Part shown: positions 59,314-64,000 of the stretch, piece by piece | Numbering within the stretch: the first letter of the stretch is position 1 | Layout: each line of letters opens with the position of its first letter | Source: Labyrinthula sp. Ha | Lineage: Eukaryota; Sar; Bigyra; Labyrinthulida; Labyrinthulaceae | Direction: 5' to 3' | Length of the DNA stretch: 64,000 nucleotides | Assembly: GCA_015227615.1 (NCBI GenBank) | Contig: JAALGZ010000008.1 | Span: forward strand, 868,001-932,000 | The notes under the pieces: generated by a model | What the model was told of the DNA's origin: nothing | Databases searched by the model: none | What the model saw: only the letters and a program-made list of their open reading frames with translations | Position numbers and translations under genes: made by a program

Positions 59314-62166
59314 TTTCTTTGAATCTTCCGACCTTTAGAAACCATACATTAAAATTCAACATTGCCAAGAACAGCTCTATAAATGCTCTTACTATTGAGA
59401 CACCGTAGTAAGAAACTAAATATAACTTCCTAGACAATTTTTCCGGGTCTCTCTATTCTAGTCATGTCTAACTAAGTAAACCTCTCCCCAAAGAGTCATA
59501 TCTTCAAAATTTGTACCTATGAAACTACGAATTATGTAATTCTTTCTTGATTCTTATGATTTTTTACACCACACAACCCCAAATGTTAAATACCAGAAAC
59601 AGATCCCAATAATATCTCTCTTGGAAAAGTTTCATAAAAATATTTAAAGAAATGTTGGTACTGTGGTAAAATGTTGGTTTATTCAAACCATATTCTGGTA
59701 ATACCTCCAAGAATTTTCTTTAGTACCTAAAGATATCTCATGAATCAAAGAAAAGGTATTACTTAGGCTCAGCAACAATTTATATGGGAAATAAAGTGTT
59801 ATATATAAACTCCCTAACACAGTACTCTATTCTTAATGTCTCAGTAACTGTGAAATCGGATACTCTTAAATACCAGGTAACCTTGAAGGGTGGTAAAAGG
59901 TAACGGAACACCCTGAAGAATATTTATAGGTACAAGATATGACTGTTTCAGGACGCCTCCAAATTTTTTCGACCCAACCCCAAGAGCTCTCCCATGAACA
60001 GAATCAATAGATACTTGACTTTATTTAACTCGGTTCCAAGCTTAGCCCTAAAATGCTGGAAATTGAGCTTCTAATACTTGGAAAATCAAAAATGACAAAA
60101 TTATCAAAATTATCGTTACAGCAATCCTCAGCTACTGGAAATCGGTCGTAATTAATAACGGAGTCCAGCTTCATAATTTTCCAAGTACCTGTCATGTAAT
60201 TCTAAATTCCTATATAAAATATTTTTTCTTAACTTTTGCATCTGAAAAAATATTTTTACGTTAGCATTTTTTGAATAAAGACGAGTCTAATTATTTACAG
60301 GAGGATCCCATTATATATCACCAAAACAAATCATGTTGACAGGGTTTTTCTGACCTGCTTAACCCAAACAAATTGAAACATTAATTCCTGGTACACAGTA
60401 GAGTGTTGTATATTACAGAAAAGATTCTCTCAGTATGTCTAACTGTAATTTTCCCTTATGCATGAAAAATCTTATGTATTTTGGCTGACACGTTTCATTT
60501 TGACTTGATGTATGAAGAGAAAATACATATCTTGGTGAATTTCACAAGATACAGGTATTTGTTGGAACCTAACATCTTTATAGTAACTTTGTTATTTTTT
60601 TGTTATTTCTTTTTAACGATAACACGAGAAGTTTACTTAAATATACCAATGGTTAGTGGGTTTACGGGAATGAAATGGCGGTTTCCATGAAATACATTAT
60701 GAGAGAAATTTTTAGATATGTTTTTGAATTATAAAACTTCTGGTTTATTGTTAAATGCTATACCCGTGCTTAAAACTAATTACACAAAATAAATACGAGT
60801 ATCATAAATAGAAACTAAAAAATATATTTAATTAACCCAGTTAACATATATATATATAATATTAGGACCTGGATTAGGATCCCATATACTACTCTGACTT
60901 ATCTTAGCATCTACAAGAACAATCTAATACCAATAGTTTTTTATTTCTCTTGATTGAAAATGGAAAATATTCATGGGAGTTAGCTTCTAATGCTTCACCC
61001 AACTGCAAGAAGAAAACCCATTTGCTTTCTTACTGGTTAAAGTCCGCGGAGATATTGTAGAAAGAGTTATAAAATAAAAGAAGGGTGATATATATATTAT
61101 ATTTTCAAGGGCTCAGAGAACGACATGTTATTGGTTTAAACGTTAGTAAACCGTAAGAAAGGTTTATGAAAATTCTTAACGTTAATAAACGGTGATTTTA
61201 ACGGTAACCCCGATGCTAGAGTTATTGCTTAACCGTAGAATTTCGTGTACATCTTTAATAAGTCTTGTCTTAAACTATATTGGAAATAATTTATATCAAT
61301 AGAAATAAAAACTGAGAATTAGGTTAGGTACACAAGAATATACTCTTCAAAAGTTTTTTCTTTTACCTAGTTGCCCAGGGTTTTTCCTTTTTCTGAACAG
61401 TTGAACCCTATTGTTCGATAATTTGAAGTTTACTTTTACATAAAGCAAACATTCATTATTAATTTTATTGAAAACTAAAGGTATTTGTTATGTACCTGCT
61501 TGTGAAAACACCTATTCAACATCCTGTTTGAACAAGTCGCTCCTGGCACATTCAACTAACTTATACTTACTGCTCTTCCTAATAAGAAAATAAAGTGATC
61601 ACACACAACAAATGAATACAAGTATAACTAGGTGCAGACAATCAAGTTGAAATTTACTTCAGCCAATGCCGGTTCTCATGTTCTTAAAACCATTCCACAA
61701 CTTATTTTGGCTTTGTTTCTTCTTTTTCAGGTATGTTAGACTTCTTTGTTTTCTGCTAACATTTTTTAGTTTGAATTTCAATTAGGACAACACGTAGATT
61801 TTTTTAAATATCCAAAAAAAAGTTGAAAACAATGTTATATAATAGAACAATATAACAGTATATATCGTTTACATATATTGATAAATAGTTACTACCGGTA
61901 AGACTTCTTAGTAAAATTATACACTGTATACCGTTAATATTTTTCTGTTATAGAAATTTAATTCAGTATTGTCATGATTATATGACCAGCTGTGGTAATT
62001 CCCAATTGGGATAATGTTAACGTATTATATTAATTCATATTAGTAAGAAATTCAAAAAGAGAAGATAAACAAAAATAAATAAAAATAAATATATTTCATA
62101 TATTTATCTGTGAAATAAAAAGTGTTCGGAAATATTGTGAAGAATAAATAAATTTTATTGCAAAGA

Positions 62167-63266
62167 ATGGAGAAACCTGTTGATAACGATATGAGTGAAG
62201 ATAAACCCAATTTGCTGGCATCAAAAACTTCCTTAAGAGTGTTTTCTAGTTTTACCAGGCGTAACACGAATAATGTACTTGTATTTTTATTTTAAATGTA
62301 TAGGAACTTACTTTTGAAAATATTATATCAAAAGAGTGTTTTAATACTTGGGTACAAACACGAAAATATGGACTCAAAAACCCTAAAGGTTCTTTCAGGC
62401 GAGCAATTTATGCACACCTTCGTGGAGCAGATGGACGAGCTCCTTTTCCAGAGGATGTAGAAATTAGTATTCTTTCTAAATTGCGTGAAGTTTCCTCTGG
62501 TGGAAAACCAGTAGATCCTTTTAGTCCTATTCTTGGAAATAGAAAAAAATTTAAAAGAGACAGAAAAGGAGGTTGGTTACCTGCATTTCCATATCCTTAT
62601 GGACATCATGAAAAGAGAAAAGCGAATATGCAAAATCGAGTATACTTTTTCTCAGATATTATTGTAGTCTCAGTCTTTATCCAGAGTTAGAAGCAAGAGA
62701 GGTAAATTTGATAATCTATCATCAGTTGAAAGTTTGTTGAATCTGTCCGAAAGTGAAATGAAACTTTTTCTTCTTCAGGGAAAACAAGTTTCTTGTCATT
62801 TTAGCTTTCCTGCTGTAGCTTACTTAATAAATGCTATGTCTTCTCGATCTTACTTTCTCTCAAGGGATTTTATTATTCCTTCGCCCGAAGAGCAGTTTTT
62901 CAGAAAAGAATGTATTTATTTTTTACCTTATTATTTTTAGTTCCTGTGTTCAATTTTAGTATGCAAATTTTGGATGGTAAGTTTGTTTATATGGATACTA
63001 ATTTTCAAAATATTTTTGGAACATCTACTAATATTTTACAAGTAGTACCAAGTATTACAGAGTTTTTCAATGCACGAAAAGAAATTACACCAGCTTTGAG
63101 AAAAGATGGGTCTACTTGGTTTCGTGGTACTGCTATTATTAATGGTGTACGTTTTGTTTACAAAGCTTTTGCTCGCTGCCTCTCTACAAATGTGGAAAAT
63201 GGGTTTTACCAGATAGAACTAGATAATCAAGTTACTGACCAAGCTCTTGATAGAATGCTCTTGTAA
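62167..63266 (+). CDS. Four-exon protein of unknown function, possible PAS-like C-terminal domain
   Basis: Exons 62167-62274, 62304-62639, 62668-62911 and 62941-63266 with introns of 29, 28 and 29 nt give an exact 337-residue frame. An in-frame stop lies 18 bp upstream of the ATG. The middle (about 50-130) is basic and aromatic, with WVQTRKYGLKNPKGSFRRAI and GGWLPAFPYPYGHHEKRK. The last 110 residues (FVYMDTNFQNIFGTSTNILQ, RKDGSTWFRGTAIING, VRFVYKAFARCL) look like a small sensory fold such as PAS, with the V/I-x-F strand pattern, but I cannot confirm it. The neat splicing into one frame argues for a real gene. Its arrangement could suit a regulatory protein; no function assigned. Confidence 0.7.
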
Positions 63267-64000
63267 GTACAATTTTTGCCTTTTATTTACTCATTTTGAA
63301 GTAAGGTCTACTAATATTTAAAAATATCTTCCAAGATTAAATAGTTTTCTTTACGTTCACTCAAAATCTCTAGATTTTTCCAATGTTCATACTTAAAGTT
63401 TGTATTTTCATTATGGAAAATGTACTACTAAACATACTTGGTGACTTTGCTCCATTTCAACATTACGCTGAGTAGAGAACTATTATTAATAGAACTCAGG
63501 CTTAATTTTTCTTCATTTTTGCAGCTTTTGCGTCATGGCAGTCTGATCACATCCTATACTTCATAGTAGATTTTAAAGTGCCAGAAAATAGGGCAACATG
63601 TGTTTCGCGATAATTTTCTTGCTCAAGCATATATAAGCAGCAAAGGAAAATCTGAATAAGCTCTGAGTTTGGAATAAGAAAGTTTATGTATTTCTTATAG
63701 ACTGCTCAACACAGATTAATTCAGTTTTTAATTTTTTTCTCGATCCTTTAATTAAGGGATTTATACTTAACGGCTATATAAACCATACAGAGGCAACTCA
63801 AGAAAAAATAGCCGTTTTCTTAAGTACTAGATATATTCTATTTTGACTTGAATACAAACTATTCCCAGTTAAATTATTTACATTAGAATGAATTTGTTAT
63901 AATTTACAAAGGGCAAATCGAAACTTCGCATGAACTTGCACTATGCCGATACCTAGAACAGCATTTGAATTAGAAAACTCTTGGGTTACTAAGAAATGAC
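63267..64000. other. Right-end intergenic, nothing recognised
   Basis: AT-rich, no open frame above 60 codons, no domain or RNA signature. The window may end before the next gene. Confidence 0.4.

Larger units (their letters stand above)
53901..62166. other. 8.3-kb gene-free stretch
   Basis: No frame above about 75 codons and no recognised protein or RNA gene on either strand. Notable local structure is limited to a perfect hairpin at 56296-56323 next to an imperfect direct repeat, a near-perfect hairpin at 59292-59313, and short TA or CT microsatellites (about 57217, 57551, 60846). Confidence 0.45.

Overview
The window is nuclear DNA of an unidentified, probably single-celled eukaryote (protist or alga). 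The genes are eukaryotic (RAD50, PTEN, MOB, EB1, a PP2A/4/6-type phosphatase, EMC8/9, a TBC RabGAP), use the standard code, and are cut by extremely short GT-AG introns. I can place 20 introns, all 28-38 nt long; several keep frame and leave no gap in a naive translation. Intergenic DNA is AT-rich and lacks recognisable tRNA, rRNA or snRNA genes. I cannot name the species.

Layout. 1-4.4 kb: no recognised gene, with one structured GC-rich patch near 1.85 kb. 4.4-5.3 kb: seven-helix membrane protein (-). 8.0-10.3 kb: convergent TBC1D20/Gyp8-like RabGAP (+) and PPP phosphatase (-). 10.4-11.75 kb: decayed beta-tubulin sequence, the 3' part of one copy followed head-to-tail by the 5' part of a second. 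14.5-28.3 kb: dense cluster of kynureninase (+), a GT23-like glycosyltransferase (-), EMC8/9 (+), a very long PH-ABC1/UbiB kinase-like protein (-), a GT31-like protein (+) and RAD50 (-). 30.8-40.6 kb: a broken Ty3/gypsy-type LTR retroelement (+) with a chromodomain followed by an MT-A70 (m6A-type) methyltransferase domain. 43.2-47.2 kb: EB1 (+), DDX56/Dbp9 helicase (-) and a spliced tandem guanine-deaminase-like gene (+). 51.4-53.9 kb: MOB (+) and PTEN (-), convergent. 62.2-63.3 kb: a four-exon gene of unknown function (+). The remaining gaps, of up to 8 kb, look gene-free.

Neighbouring genes nearly always alternate strand. Convergent pairs end 22-98 bp apart, and several divergent pairs start only 63-202 bp apart. 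A TGACGTGGCA element lies 50-110 bp upstream of the phosphatase, RAD50 and the helicase/deaminase pair, and a related ATGACGTCAT palindrome lies upstream of kynureninase, suggesting a shared bZIP-type promoter element. The genes are ordinary housekeeping and signalling functions (DNA repair, ribosome assembly, membrane-protein insertion, phosphoinositide and Hippo-type signalling, microtubule plus ends, purine and tryptophan catabolism), with no sign of one pathway.

Most unusual items: the MT-A70 domain inside an LTR element, the double-domain deaminase whose second half has lost every zinc ligand, the uniformly tiny introns, the permuted tubulin fossil, and the PH-ABC1 fusion.
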